Shown here: in pieces, positions 1-12,004 of the stretch
Layout of the letters: each line of letters starts with the position of its first letter
Position numbering within the stretch: the first letter of the stretch is position 1
Source of the DNA: Acorus gramineus
Taxonomy: Eukaryota > Streptophyta > Magnoliopsida > Acorales > Acoraceae
Direction: 5' to 3'
Length of the DNA stretch: 64,000 nucleotides
Assembly (NCBI GenBank): GCA_030737835.1
Contig: CM060847.1
Span: forward strand, 3,748,484 to 3,812,483
Program-made: the position numbers and the translations under genes
Notes under the pieces: model-generated
What the model was told of the DNA's origin: nothing
The model's database searches: none
The model's input: the letters and a program-made list of their open reading frames with translations, nothing else

Positions 1-593
1 CAATTGAAAAGGAACATATTTAAGTAAACCACATGTGATTGACAGGTATCAAAACTACACATCTTTTTGAAAATGTCAAATCCAGATACATGCGAGAATT
101 TGATAACTTATTTTTTTGATACAAGACTAAAAATCTTTAAAACACCTTTTAGAAAATAAAACAGAGAAGATCAAATCATTATAAGCCATTTTTGAAATAT
201 AGTTCTACGGATAAAAACTCAACATATATTTTATCATATTAAAAATATATCAAAATATGTAAAATTTGTACATGAGATATCCTAATATTATCCTTAAAAT
301 AATATGTTTCCGATTGGCCCATCACATTTATGGCTGGGCAACCTCCACATCAGAAGATTTAGAGCAATCCATCCAGCTGCGTATAAAAATGAAGAGTTTT
401 CATTGCACACTCATTATGCACAAAAGGAGGAGGGCTTCTTCTTTTAAAACTCTTACGGTAGGTAGGTCATTATGAGAGTGACATTACCCACCAATACTGA
501 AACATCCTCAGAAGACATCTTATTGAAAATTCAATGCTGAACACACCCCCAACCCCCCCCTCCCCCACCCGTCCCAATCAGTGGTGTTAACAA
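1..593. other. AT-rich intergenic DNA, no gene seen
   Basis: I see no coding exon or structured repeat here. A short C-rich tract lies near 543-568. The short open frames show no family resemblance. Confidence 0.5.
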
Positions 594-823
594 GTTTCTT
601 GTTTCGGTCCAGTGATCATAGCATAATGGTTCATGATTTATTTGTGTTAAAGGTAGATCTTGAGTTTGAGTCTTGACGCTGACTTATGTATGTACTTGTT
701 TGTTGGCGATTATTCGAACAAAATTTTCATGGAATCAGGGTAAACAGGCAGAGATAGTCTTTTCAGCTTAACTGTAAGATAAGCCACCGAGGTCCCTCAA
801 ATATCAAAAAAAAAAAAAAAGTG
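594..823 (+). repeat. tRNA-derived SINE-like element with poly(A) tail
   Basis: The 5' part resembles a decayed tRNA-type pol III promoter: an A-box-like TAGCATAATGG near 618 and a B-box-like stretch near 655-675. The element ends in a run of about 15 A at 809-823. A related sequence (CATAGTACAATGG followed by a similar B-box-like stretch) occurs at about 2627-2730, so the family is dispersed. A weak 13-bp flanking similarity (near 591-603 and just after the poly(A) run) may be an old target duplication. SINE identity is inferred; no known family is assigned. Confidence 0.45.
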
Positions 824-2268
824 TCATGTTTCAAAAGTTCAACCTACGTGTTATATAAAAAAATCATGATAGTTGTTTTGATTTTCATAAAGGGTAAAAT
901 AACATCAGTCATAATCATTTCATCTTTGATTTTGATAACTGTAAATAATGACAAAATTGGTATACATTTTTATCTCCTAGAATTAGAATAATTTTTTCTC
1001 AAAATCTTATTTATTTTCAAACTAACTCTGATACAGAAGGAAAATTGCTCATTTTCAGGAATCAAATTCTAATAGATTCTATATAAAGAGAAATTTTGAT
1101 TTTGATGTCATGGAATGAACAAAAAAATAGAAGATTCCAAGCGTAATTTTCATGAGTGTTCTAACAGTAGAAAAATGAGAATGAATACCAAATTGACCCG
1201 AAGTGTGTGTTAAAATCCAAGCAATGTGATATTTAAAGCGGCTCAAATCACAAAATTGATAATTTTTCGTTTTAAATTTTGTAAAATCTTAGGGATAGTC
1301 CGTGAGACATTCCTGCAAATAGTCCATACATATTTTAAATTTTTAAATATAAAAAACTTCATCTGATAATATATGTGTTTTTATGAAAAATATAATGACT
1401 TTCATAATCTATTGCACGAACTCATTAGATTGAAAATATGAAAAATTGTTAAAGAGATATATTCATGTAAACATTGGTCAAATTCAGCTGTGCTTCAAGA
1501 AAAAAAATTCCACAAAAAAAAAAAAAGAAGAGATTGTTATGCACAGTTCCATGGGCACCACCCTCTATCATTCCTAAAGACAGCAAGTACCACTACTTGT
1601 GTTCTATTGTGGTGGATGATGGGGACTCTCTTTGTTGTATTGTAATCCCACTGGCCAACAAAACGCCGCTCCTCCGGCCAACATGTCGCGGTGATTCGGA
1701 TAACTGAATGAATAGTTTGTTGATAACTAAAAAGTGAAGCGCCCAATAAAATTCAGAAGAATCATGTCATTTGAGGATATGTTAAATCTGTCTATAGGAA
1801 GCTTTTATAGTAAAACTGTTTAATTGCACGATTACAGAAGCAGCCTCTTGAAACATAAAAATTGTCCAATCGTGTAACCAATAATGTTTAAATAAATGAA
1901 TGTGATAAACGTGACAAGGATGATTGTCCAACGTGAATGATGACGTTGCCACGTGCAACTAAAATGATGCTCTCTCGTCACCTTCTATTTGGTAGGGCCT
2001 TTTTCACGTGCTTGTTTTTTCTTCTCACAAGTCAATGGAGAGAATTAGGTTTCCATGATATATAATGTTAGAAAAATCTTTTATTTTTATATATATGTCA
2101 TATATATGTGGAGAAAATAGGTCCTCCAAAAACATGATCTGATAATTTGGGAACCATCATGTGTTAGTGTTCCCAACTGTCATTTGATTTTTAATTTTTA
2201 GGTTGAACATTTTTTTTTGTTCAAACTCATTACATCCAAATAAAATATGAGAATAGAATAAAAAAATG
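824..2268. other. AT-rich intergenic DNA, no gene seen
   Basis: Nothing recognisable as an exon. CACGTG (G-box) hexamers occur near 1950 and 2005, but with no gene next to them they are not called as regulatory sites. Around 1795-1885 there is loose similarity to the MITE-like sequences at 12005 and 56531. Confidence 0.5.
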
Positions 2269-2534
2269 TGTGAATAAGAGTTGTTTTTTTTTTTAACCCA
2301 TATTTGGCTTGAAACACGAAAGGAGAATAAGAGTTAATAAAGGAGAATAAAAAATATTTTTTTATAATTAAATTTTATTTTATTTTTAAAAAAAAACACA
2401 CACTCCCTTTTTTGATCATTTCAAAATATGTGTGAGTTAAAAATTTCATTTATTTCAATAAAAACATAAATCAAACAAATATCTTTTATTTTATTTATTT
2501 GAGTGAAAATGTGAGCATATCCATTCATATAAAA
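2269..2534. repeat. 266-bp direct repeat, copy 1
   Basis: This stretch is almost identical to 2821-3085. Both begin GTGAATAAGAGTTG and end CCATTCATATAAAA. It is AT-rich and non-coding. The high identity implies a recent duplication or two recent insertions of one element. Confidence 0.75.
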
Positions 2535-2820
2535 TAGACTATGTCTAAATGGTGATGATGAGCAACAGAAGAAGAACATATAGAAAAGAGAATAAAAGAA
2601 TACAAAAACATCAAAGAACGAGTTTCAGTGGTCATAGTACAATGGTTCAGGACTTACTTGTGTTAAGGGTGGATCTTGAATTCGAGTTTAACGCTGATTT
2701 ACCCACTGCTTGTTGGCAATAATTCAAAATAAGGTGAGACCCTCAATCAATGATAGATTGACAAGTCAATTCTCAAAGATTTTTAAAGTCAGATACATCG
2801 ATATAGCGAAGGCGGTAGAT
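2535..2820. repeat. spacer between direct repeats with a second SINE-like copy
   Basis: The part at about 2620-2730 shares the tRNA-like head of the element at 594-823 (CATAGTACAATGG, then a B-box-like stretch, then TGCTTGTTGGC). Its 3' part has diverged and no poly(A) tail is seen. Confidence 0.4.
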
Positions 2821-3085
2821 GTGAATAAGAGTTGTTTTTTTTTTAACCCATATTTGGCTTGAAACACGAAAGGAGAATAAGAGTTAATAAAGGAGAATAA
2901 AAAATATATTTTTTATAATTAAATTTTATTTTATTTTTCTAAAAAAACACACACTCTCTTTTTTGATCATTTCAAAATATGTGTGAGTTAAAAATTTCAT
3001 TTATTTTAATAAAAACATAAATCAAACAAATATCTTTTATTTTATTTATTTGAGTGAAAATGTGAGCATATCCATTCATATAAAA
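2821..3085. repeat. 265-bp direct repeat, copy 2
   Basis: Near-identical partner of 2269-2534 in the same orientation, differing by a few substitutions and homopolymer lengths. Confidence 0.75.
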
Positions 3086-4251
3086 AAAATTTAAGTAGAA
3101 GCGCCTTACTCAAAAAAAAAAAAAAAAAACAAATATGTTTTATATGTTACGTAAAATTTGATGAAAACTAATATTTACAATTGAATACATCTAGGTGATA
3201 CGAGTTGAACAAAAAGTTCATTATAGTTAGAAAATGTTAGTCACATCATCTGCAGTCCTGCAAACCTTTTCATTTTTAAAATAATACACATAATGTAGGA
3301 CAGTTAAATAATGTATTGATGAATTATATTCCATGAATTATATTCCAACTAGGAGTGCTGACTGATTTAGGACAGTTAAATAATTATTGATTTACTATGT
3401 ATTAGATTTTCTTTAGGCAAAAAAAAAAAAAAAAAAAAAGACGGTATGGGATAATGATTACGTCCACGTGGGATGTCCAAAATGAAATGAAAGACAACAG
3501 TAGAGAGACCTAATAACAAAATAATGAAATTTTATGTGGCTTGAGTACATGCAACGTGTTCCCTTGTGCTATTGACAAGTGTCATCTCGACAGTGGCCAG
3601 AGAATCCTGAATGTGTGATGTGTGACAGCACAAAAAAGTAATTTCTTTGGACTCATTCGGGGGCTCGTACTGTGTGTGTTGTGCACTGCTATAATTTATC
3701 CGTACACTCATTATATTTTACGGTGCGTATTAATAATTAATTTAATATATATATATATATTATATTATTACAGTTTATAAATTCTCTTGAACATAAAAAA
3801 AAATTATTTTATTTTTATTTAAAAAAAATATGATAATATATTTTAATATATACTTTATTTTATATAATAGTATGTATTTTATTTAAAGAGTATGATTTAA
3901 AAAAAATTACGTGGATTACAATTAAGATTACAATGAGTGTGTATTCTATCTCTCTTTAATTTTACCGGCTCACATTTTGAATATATATATTCAATGTCGG
4001 TTCAGCTTTTTTATGCTTTGAGATGTTAATCCATTTGCATGGCCATTTATGCACCCAACAAGACCACCATTCCTATAAAACTCATATATAATCGAAAAGG
4101 GGACCGATATATATGCACCTCCGTTTACAAGAATCCTACCCCAATTGGAAACCCACCCAACCCATTATATTTTTTAAAACTTTCAAATCCACCCCATTAT
4201 AAATGACGGGGACTGGACAGTGCAAACCCACCCCCACCCACATCTTACATT
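3086..4251. other. AT-rich intergenic DNA with simple repeats
   Basis: Contains A-runs near 3113-3129 and 3420-3438 and a TA dinucleotide tract near 3746-3760. A short local repeat (GGACAGTTAAATAAT) occurs near 3299 and 3370. No gene seen. Confidence 0.5.
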
Positions 4252-4254
4252 TAA

Positions 4255-4657
4255 GCCCCCGCTTGTTTTTGGAAAAAGCCCTGGATAACCCCGGATAACC
4301 TCAAATAAGGGATAAAGGGTGTTTGAAAATCCCGGATAACCCCTAATAAAGTATGTCAGAATAAACTGGTATAAAGTGGTATATGGATTTCAATCAACCC
4401 GTGGAATTTAAGTTATCATAGGTTATTCCACTTAAAGAATATATAGGTTCACTATCAAATCAATTATCATCACCTCTTATAAATCACCTGTCAAATCAAC
4501 TATCATTATGTTTTCACCTTTTATAAATCCTTATCATACTTTATTCATATTTTACTCAAATAATAAAACATTTATTCCTACGTTTATCAAAGAGAATAAT
4601 TCAAAATACAACCAAACACAAAATTGCTTTTATCATATTCCCGTTCCAAACGCGGGC
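4255..4657. mobile_element. Tourist-like (PIF/Harbinger) MITE
   Basis: A 403-bp non-coding element. It starts GCCCCCGCTTG and ends CAAACGCGGGC, which are imperfect terminal inverted repeats. It is flanked on both sides by TAA (4252-4254 and 4658-4660), the 3-bp target duplication typical of PIF/Harbinger. The AT-rich interior has no transposase. A related element with the same flank lies at 54487-55020. Confidence 0.7.
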
Positions 4658-4685
4658 TAAGAGTTTTGAATCTCTCTTAGGTACC

Positions 4686-5097
4686 TTGCTTTGAAGCTCA
4701 CTTGGAGCCTCGGACGGGAAAGGTTGCATGCAGGAGCTCGCATGGGTTGGCGGTGGCAACTCCATCTGCTATCCTCTCCTTGTCAACCACCTCATTTTCT
4801 TCTACTAATGTTTTGGCCACCCCTTCCTCTCCTCCGTCGTCTTCTCCTCCGCCCTCACCAAGACCCACCTCTCGTACACCTCCCTCGCCTCTACCTTCGC
4901 CCGCAACGGCCATCCCCACCTCTCTCCCTCTTCCACTCCATGCACTCGCTCCGCCTCCCCCTCGACGACCACGCTTTGTCCATCTCCGCGAAGGCCACGT
5001 GCAGCCACTCTGGGGTCTCGAGGATGGGAAGAGCTCTCCGTGTGAGTCCGTCCGTCACGGAGTCTGTACTCTCCGACGGGTGTTGATGGATTGACAT
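4686..5097 (+). pseudogene. pentatricopeptide repeat (PPR) gene fragment, frameshifted
   Basis: A GC-rich island whose three forward frames, read in turn, resemble the N-terminal part of a plant PPR protein, an organelle RNA-binding family. Recognisable blocks are an HA-type lead with LVNHLIFFY near 4785, then SYTSLASTFARNGHPHLS near 4870-4925, then LFHSMHSLRLPLDDHALSI near 4925-4985 followed by KATCSHSGVSRMGRAL. These have the look of PPR motifs (ARNGxxxxALxLFxxM, then D-rich helix A). The blocks lie in different frames and no full-length frame exists, so this is a broken partial copy. It directly abuts the ALKBH8-like relic at 5182 and starts 28 bp after the Tourist-like element. Confidence 0.6.
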
Positions 5098-5181
5098 GAG
5101 GGATGATTAGTGTATTAAACTAGGGCACTGGGTGTGATTTCAATTCATTGTATGTTTTAAACTGTCACTTAATTAGGGATT

Positions 5182-5388
5182 GACGACTTATACATGTTGC
5201 ATGAATTTGTCACTACTGAAGAAGAGAAGGTTCTTAATTTCAAGGATCTGTTGTTGATGAATATGGTGAATGATGTTGATTTAAATTTATATTTTTTTAG
5301 TTGGGTTTAGGAGCTTCTGGAGGCAGTGGATGGAAGGCCATGGAAGAGTGTTGAAAAGAAGGGTTCAACACTATCGTTATGAAATGCT
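5182..5388 (+). pseudogene. ALKBH8-like (AlkB dioxygenase) gene fragment, two exons with intron retained
   Basis: The first piece (5182-5229) reads DDLYMLHEFVTTEEEK. It is followed by a GT...AG intron-like gap (5230-5310). The second piece reads ELLEAVDGRPWKSV and then, in a shifted frame, KRRVQHYRYEM. This matches the start of the AlkB domain of plant ALKBH8-type tRNA-modifying proteins, where EEEK-ELLxAVD-RPW-KRRVQHYGYEF is conserved (recalled from the family, not searched). The retained intron argues for a genomic-DNA copy and not a retrocopy. The Fe(II)/2-oxoglutarate binding core is absent. It is non-functional. Confidence 0.65.
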
Positions 5389-5498
5389 AACATCATATTT
5401 TGATGTATTATAAATATTGTCATGGCTGCCTGTTCTATGTGTTAAAAGTGAAATTTGTCATGTTTTGTTTAAAGTTTGTAACAATGTGGATTTATTCT

Positions 5499-5970
5499 CT
5501 CTGACTTTAGCTCGCCAGGTCTTTGGGCGACCATACTTTAACACAATCGCCTGAGTGGTTGCCGACCTGGATGGTGTACACGCCAACTGGTCTGTCAAAC
5601 TGATCACAGAGGGCATGCCCCCTCTAACTTTAGTTCGTTGAGGCATTTTGCAACCCAACTTCACTACCATCGCCAAAGGGGATGTCGACTTAGGTTCGTA
5701 TACACGCCAATCACACAATCGAACACACCAATGAATGCATGATCCCTCTTACTTTAGCTCGTTGGGCTTATGGGCAAGCCCACTTCACCCAAATAGCCAT
5801 AGTGGTTGTCGACCTAGGTTGGTACATACGTCAAACCCTCAGTTGAACACTTCATAAAGGACCCCTCTGACTCTAGCTTGCCGGGCCTTTAGGCGACCAT
5901 AATTCACCACCATCGTCAGAGGGGATGTCAACTTGGGATGATACACAAGCAAATCACACTGTTGAAAGGT
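5499..5970. repeat. degenerate tandem repeat, four units of about 120 bp
   Basis: Units begin near 5499, 5622, 5746 and 5865 (spacings 123, 124 and 119). Each starts with a CTCTNACT-TTAGCTCG-like core. It continues through a GGGCGACCATACTT-like stretch and a GTCGACCTAGG-like stretch, then runs to ACACGCCAATCACAC. The copies are clearly diverged, so the array is old. No coding sense across units. Confidence 0.7.
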
Positions 5971-8123
5971 ACAAAGGGTGAGTTTGGTTTAAAATGGGGT
6001 GGGTAGGGTAGGGGTGGGTTTCCACTTATTTCAACATTGCATGAAAACTGTTTTTTTTTTAAAAACAGGTTGGGTTTCTTGTAAAATGGGGTGCATATAT
6101 CGGCCCCAAATGGAAAAACAATACATAGTTTTTTTTGTCATTGTTATGGTTGTATAAACTGGCATATTAATTTTTATGAAAATAAAATTAGGGTTATTTT
6201 TTATGAGAATTAAAAAAATAACCAAATCTAATTTTTTTATTATTATTATCTATTTTAATTTAACTATCTGTGACTAGAAAACACCACGATGACAGGAGCT
6301 AATGTTTTTTTTGTGTTGAAGAATAGATTAACAATGGTGAGCAAGTCCAAAATAACTTAATTGTTTGCAAAAAATATATAAGTATAGATATGTCAGAATA
6401 TATGAGAATAAACTAGCTAGTATTGATATTTCAGGTCTATCTAGAATTGTGATAGTTCACCCAATTTATTTCACTAATATAACGATGGTTTACATGTTAA
6501 ACCACTTATTAAAATATAATATACATTTTATGTTTTGTATATTTTTGAGACAAGAAATTTGAATTTACTAAAACAATAATATAAATATATAATTTACTTT
6601 TAGAATATTTATAGAAAGACGTTTTTACACACATTCTTTTTCACAGTCTTTTCAAATGCAATCTTATATACATCGTTAGCAATCTAACGAGGTATACCTT
6701 GTTAATTTTTTTTTTACACTTGCAAAAACTAGAATCATTCAATTTGAAATGGAGCGAGATAAACTTTTCATCAAAACATATATAATGTTGTTTACTATTT
6801 CTTAAAAATTAAAACATATGTGGACTGTTTGTAAGATTGCATCTTGGGCTATACCAAACATTAACCTTTATCAAATCACTTCTGATGTGTAAAGATGTAT
6901 TTAATTATTATTGGTTAAAAACCATGCTAATAAATGAGTCTCTACAAGCACTCTTTAACAAAACAATTTAAACATTTGCAAGTAAGAGTCATTGCTTCTA
7001 ATGAAGTTGAACTGACTGAATCATATCCGTTTAAAGATCGTTTTCACAAGAAAACTATGTAGTGTTAGTTTTGAAAAAAATAAAATGTTGACTGTTTTGA
7101 TGAACATATTAGTTGTTAGAAAGTTTGAAATTGCCTAACGACCTAGAACAAAATTATTCAAATTAAGAAGCCTCTCTCCAATGACAAATTAAGAGTTTGC
7201 CCTGTCATTCGTGACAACTTAACCACTTTGTTATGTAGGTGCACCACTCTTATCTGTTTAGTTTCCCTTTATTACTTCATCTTTCATTCATTTTAGGATA
7301 GATCCATGATATCAGCCTTAGCTCAACAACTCTTCAAAGGTATATTTGAAAATGAATATTAGTTTTTCATTTAAAAGAACTTTTTAAAACGACTATCTAA
7401 AAAATATACTTTTATTAAAATATTTTAAAAAAATTGTTTTCTATAAATAAAAATTATTTTTTACTTTTATCAAAGACCGGAATCATTAAAGGCATTTGAA
7501 AATCTTATGATTTCTGTAAAAACAAAACCTATAATAGTTGTCTAAGCATGTTTTCCAACGCAACCTAAGGATTGGATGGGAAAGATAGATCTAGGTCATG
7601 ACTCACGACTTATAAATTTTGGAATTGGGACTACTTAGGCACTGCTACATGATCATCAACTTTGGTGATTGAAAATTTATTAAATAAACAAGGGTTCTAA
7701 TCAAGAGAAACATCAGTTTTTGTTATGTTATATTAAAAAAAAAATTATATAAAATATACTAGAGAATTAATCAACTGTTTTAACATTTTAAACAGGATAT
7801 ATTAGAGAATTACAAGCTACTTGAAAAACAATTTACACAGAAAAACTATTTTAGCATTGCTCACGTTGAATCATGGTGAACATATAGTGAGAGTGAAAAA
7901 AGGAAAAAATTATATCTATTCATTTCTGATGTTACATTTGCAGACAACTCACAATTTAAATTCTTTTAACTGTATTTTTTAGTTAATACAAATCGCGGTA
8001 GCTTTGGTCTACTAGTTTAAAAAAAAAACTGTATTTTTTAATTTAATGAAACACATAAGTTTATCAAAAAAAAAAAAAAATGGAATGAATTGAACGTGTA
8101 ATTTAGCTGGAGTGTGAGAGTGT
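5971..8123. other. AT-rich intergenic DNA, no gene seen
   Basis: No exon recognised. Around 6618-6715 there is a decayed relative of the TGTTACAC-ended MITE family described at 50694 and 56129 (it shares the CAGTCT...CAAATGCAAT...TATATA segment). Poly(A) and poly(T) tracts are common. Confidence 0.5.
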
Positions 8124-8131
8124 ATTGTATC

Positions 8132-8695
8132 TAGGCCTGTCAATGGGTCCGGGTTTGGCCTTGACTCGATTACATGTGTAATTTACTCAACCAGGTAGAC
8201 CTGAACATAAAATCAAATTGATCATATGGAATCGAGACCCAACTGTTTTTGTATATAAGCCCATATAATATATAATAAACTTAGTAATGCAATGTGCTTG
8301 TTTAACTTTAGTTAATTATTTCATTATTTTGATCAATTAACTTTTGAATTTGTATAATTTGATTGGTTTATTGCATGATTTATTTTCGGTGTTATTATAA
8401 TTTGTAAGACTTTAAAAAATATCATGTGTTTGTGTTAATTTGTTTTAAATCTTTTTAGTATTAAGATTAATATATTTTTATGTCATATATGTTATATGCT
8501 CTGAAAATTATGCTAGATTTTCAAGTTATGAATTATTTTGTAAAAATGAGGTTCTTCTTTTGTAAACCCGACTCGGACCTGAAAGACCCGAAATCCGATA
8601 TGAACCTAATTCGAAGGACCTGACAATCAAAACAAGTTAGGCCTGGGTTCACCCCAACTCGACTCGGATTTGACCCGTTGAAGTTGACAAGCCTA
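8132..8695. mobile_element. hAT-type MITE with 8-bp target duplication
   Basis: A 564-bp non-coding element starting TAGGCCTGTCAA and ending TTGACAAGCCTA, a clear terminal inverted repeat. It is flanked by perfect 8-bp direct repeats ATTGTATC (8124-8131 and 8696-8703). An 8-bp duplication is the hAT signature. The sub-terminal ends are richer in GC (GGGTCCGGG, TTGACCCGTTG) than the AT-rich centre. There is no transposase, so it is non-autonomous. Confidence 0.85.
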
Positions 8696-8703
8696 ATTGT
8701 ATC

Positions 8704-9796
8704 TTCTTGACTTGTGTTTTGATTTATTTAATGAATTGCTGTAGGTTGTCTAATTTTTCATATAAAAAAATCTTGTAGAATTTTCATGTATTGTGTTAGG
8801 TGGTAGAAGTGTCTCAAGTGTAACAACGCGTCATGATAAAAGCAACACCCCAAATTTGGATTCAAGCACTAACACAGCGTAAAATGATAATGAATCTGAT
8901 CAATGTCAAGATTCTCAAATATACATTGAATCCAAAAAAAAAAAAAAAAAAACTCACAAAGCAAAATAATTTTGATTGATTCATAGTTGTTATCATATAA
9001 AATTAGTGGCCCCATTTTTATAAGCCATAACTATCCTAAAAATATTATAGACAAAATTTTGACATAATTATTTAAATATATTATATGATACTAAAACAGT
9101 AGAAAAAAACTCTTAATGGCTTAAAATATACTAGAAAAACAACCCATTAAAAATCCTAAACATATACTAAATTCAAAAATCACATTTCACTAGTAAAATG
9201 TGACTATGAAAACTTTAAATAGAGGGACTTCATGGCACAATAAATTATTCTAAATGACAAATTCTCGTAAAAGTTATATTTCAGAAGATCAATTTGAAAT
9301 AAAATATCCCTCAATGATTCCTCTTCACCCTGCATCAAACATTGAATCATCAATCCTCCAAAGGGATGTACACCTGCATTCAGTAATAATAAAAAAAATG
9401 TGGTCCAAAAGAGATCCATCACTAATTCTCTGCCCCCATCTTTTTAGCCATGCAAACCTCACATGGCACATGAAGGGGTGTGCTGGAGGGGGAAGAACAA
9501 GAAATGACAGTTATATTGAATTATGAAACCACACACACATGCGCACACAGACATCATTATCCCAATAAGGCAACACTTTTCCTTTGCAATGCCAGCATCA
9601 CAAATGAAAAAAGGGCAACTGGGATATCATGGTTGTTATTTGTTATGAGGTGGTTGTGTTGTGTGTATAATTCAGCTCACTTTGATGACTTGTATTTAAT
9701 GTCAGAGACCCTGGCAAAGGATTAAAGTCTTTCAATGATATCAGGTGACACATTATTACTGCTTTTGATCATATCCCTGAAAAATAAGCTTTGACA
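8704..9796. other. AT-rich intergenic DNA, no gene seen
   Basis: Contains an A-run near 8934-8952 and short open frames with no recognisable homology. No repeat structure was noticed. Confidence 0.5.
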
Positions 9797-9804
9797 CACC
9801 CATT

Positions 9805-10551
9805 CATGCCGGCCCTTAGCATAGGCAACCAAGCCCTAAGCCCCTAAATCTTAGAAAAATATATTTATCCCTGATCTATTGAAATTTTTATTTTGTTATT
9901 GTTTTTTTAATATTTATCTTATATTTAAAAACTTATCCATATTTCTATTTTAGTTGTTTTGTTTCTATTTATTTGTGATTTGTTTTTATCTATTATTTGA
10001 TTTGATTTATAAAAATGAAACTTTAGTTTTTTTCTTTTTTATTTATCTTTAGTACTTTTTTGTTATTCTCTTTCTTGTTTGCATTGATTTTTTTTTTCTG
10101 TTTTTCATTCCCTATTTTAATAAGGTTTTGTGTTTTATTATTGGTTAATATTTATTTTGTTTCCATGTTATTGAGATTTTATTTGTGTGATTTACAAAAA
10201 AAAAATTATATTGGCCAGTTTACATGTTATTTTTCATATCATATTTATATATATTTCCATTTTATTATTTTTTATGTTTATTTTTATTTTATTTTTTTAT
10301 ATTTTATTCAAAATTTCTGATTTGATTATAATTGATCTTTTATTTTTTTAAAATTCAATATTTTCTCTTTATATTTCATTTAGTCTTGTTTGCCCCTTTC
10401 TATAAGTCTTAGTGGTCAAAAAAATAAAAATAAAAATAAAAAAATTCAAATTTTTTATTGTAGTAAAAATAAAAAAATTATTATTTTAGGCCCCATTTCA
10501 AGATTTCGTTTAGAGCCTCATTTTTTTTAGTCAATCTCAGAACCGGCCCTG
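9805..10551. mobile_element. hAT-like element with low-complexity T/A-rich interior
   Basis: The left end reads CATGCCGGCCCTTAG. The right end reads CTCAGAACCGGCCCTG, whose complement starts CAGGGCCGG, a common plant hAT terminus. Flanks are matching 8-bp CACCCATT at 9797-9804 and 10552-10559, consistent with a hAT target duplication. The 747-bp interior is dominated by T-rich then A-rich low-complexity sequence and encodes nothing credible. The terminal repeats match only imperfectly, so the element is decayed. Confidence 0.65.
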
Positions 10552-10559
10552 CACCCATT

Positions 10560-11710
10560 ACCACTTTTAGAATACCAAGCAAAAAAAAAAAATTACCACT
10601 TTTAGAAAGAAAAATGTTAAACTTTTTTGTTTGGTCAAAAACCTGGTAATCACTGGATTAAAACCATTTTAAGTTGTCTAGTGACAAAAACTTTGACACC
10701 AACCAATGAGAAAATGACAACTAACATTTTCAATGCTTTATTAACAAAATGATAGAATGACATATACTCTTTATCATCATTGACTTAAAATATGTCTGAT
10801 TAAAATTTTGTTCAACTTTTAGATAACATCTCAACCTTCCAAATAAAGAAAAAAAAACCTAAAGACTTAAATTTGGGGTGGTCTTTACTCCTAAAATATG
10901 GGGGTGAAAATGTCTAAAAAATTTCTTTGATTATCAATTATTTAAGAAGCATATTTTCTATCATTTTAGAAAACTATTAGTGATCATAATGATGCAAGAT
11001 GGTGATCTACCCTTACAACCTAACTTGACGAGGTCATAATATTTTGAAAATAAAATGTGGAATAAATGGTATTTTAAGAGTCAATTATCTTAGTTTTGAT
11101 GAATGAAAAGTTTATTAATTTTCTTATTATTCACATTTATTAAAATAATAAATAAATAAATAAATGTCTTCAAGAGAAAAAAAAATCTTCATTTTTAATT
11201 CAAGAAAGAGAGGATAGTTGTTCATATTTTAAATCAGAATAGCATGATTAGTCATTCTTCAATAACTTATCTAACCATTTGTCCTCTTACCTCAGGAATC
11301 AAATACTTATTAACTGATGTGTCAAAATGAATTCATGTGTCTATTCATTGATTCATTTTTCAGTTTTCAATGATGGCACTAATTCAAGAGGCATCACCTC
11401 CCATCCCAAAACACATGAGATCTAAAGTGGGAAAAATATCTCAGGTGGTTTGCCATTAAGGAACTGTTTGTGCTCATACTTTAATAGATTTAGTTTAAAG
11501 AAAAAATAATGATTTTTTTATTTGATTAATTTTTATATTATTTGTGCATGTGTCGTAAAATAATGAAATCACTTATCGTTGTCTTGCATTCACTTATCTA
11601 AGAGGGGGAATTTTTCTTCATTTTTTAAGTAAGATAAAATATGTAGTAAAATTGAAGGAATTTTTTTTTTTTGAACTGATTTTTTTAAAGACTCTCACAC
11701 GTATGAGTTT
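10560..11710. other. AT-rich intergenic DNA, no gene seen
   Basis: No exon or structured repeat recognised. A short AATA microsatellite lies near 11144-11163. Confidence 0.5.
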
Positions 11711-11885
11711 GAATCCAATTAGGCCTAGGTACCATCAGTATCATCAATATCGAACTACACAATCTATGAATTGAAATGTGTTGTCAATTATTGTGTACAA
11801 CGTCACTCTCTATTTAGTTCGATCATTAGGCTATGTAATTCGATTAATTAACAGTGCAGTTCAATATTGTTGCTACTCGATTTTA
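11711..11885. repeat. dispersed palindromic repeat, copy 1
   Basis: Shares the core AGGCCTAGGTACC followed by ATCAATATCGAACTACAC with the copies at 55123-55347 and 55744-55948. The middle (GTCACTCTCTAT, GTTCGAT) is also shared. The right-hand inverted end seen in the 55123 copy is poorly kept here. Probably a MITE; family not known to me. Confidence 0.55.
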
Positions 11886-12004
11886 ACACCTGTGCTTGAG
11901 TCTTTCTTTCTTTCTATTATTATTATTAATTATTATTATTACACATGTTTTCTTCTTTCAAATAGCTGTGGAAAAAAAAACTCGGAAAAAGAGACTAAGG
12001 TAGC

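Noticed and set aside
1537-1746. Minus-strand frame with WPEERRFVGQWDYN
   Set aside because: It looks protein-like, but I cannot tie it to any family, and there are no flanking exons or promoter.
4702-5094. A 130-codon Pro/Ser-rich protein
   Set aside because: PPR-like blocks appear in other frames of the same DNA, so this frame is an artefact of a broken gene.
10060-10320. Hydrophobic 86-codon frame, possible membrane peptide
   Set aside because: Low-complexity T-rich DNA inside a hAT-like element gives Phe/Leu/Ile runs by composition alone.
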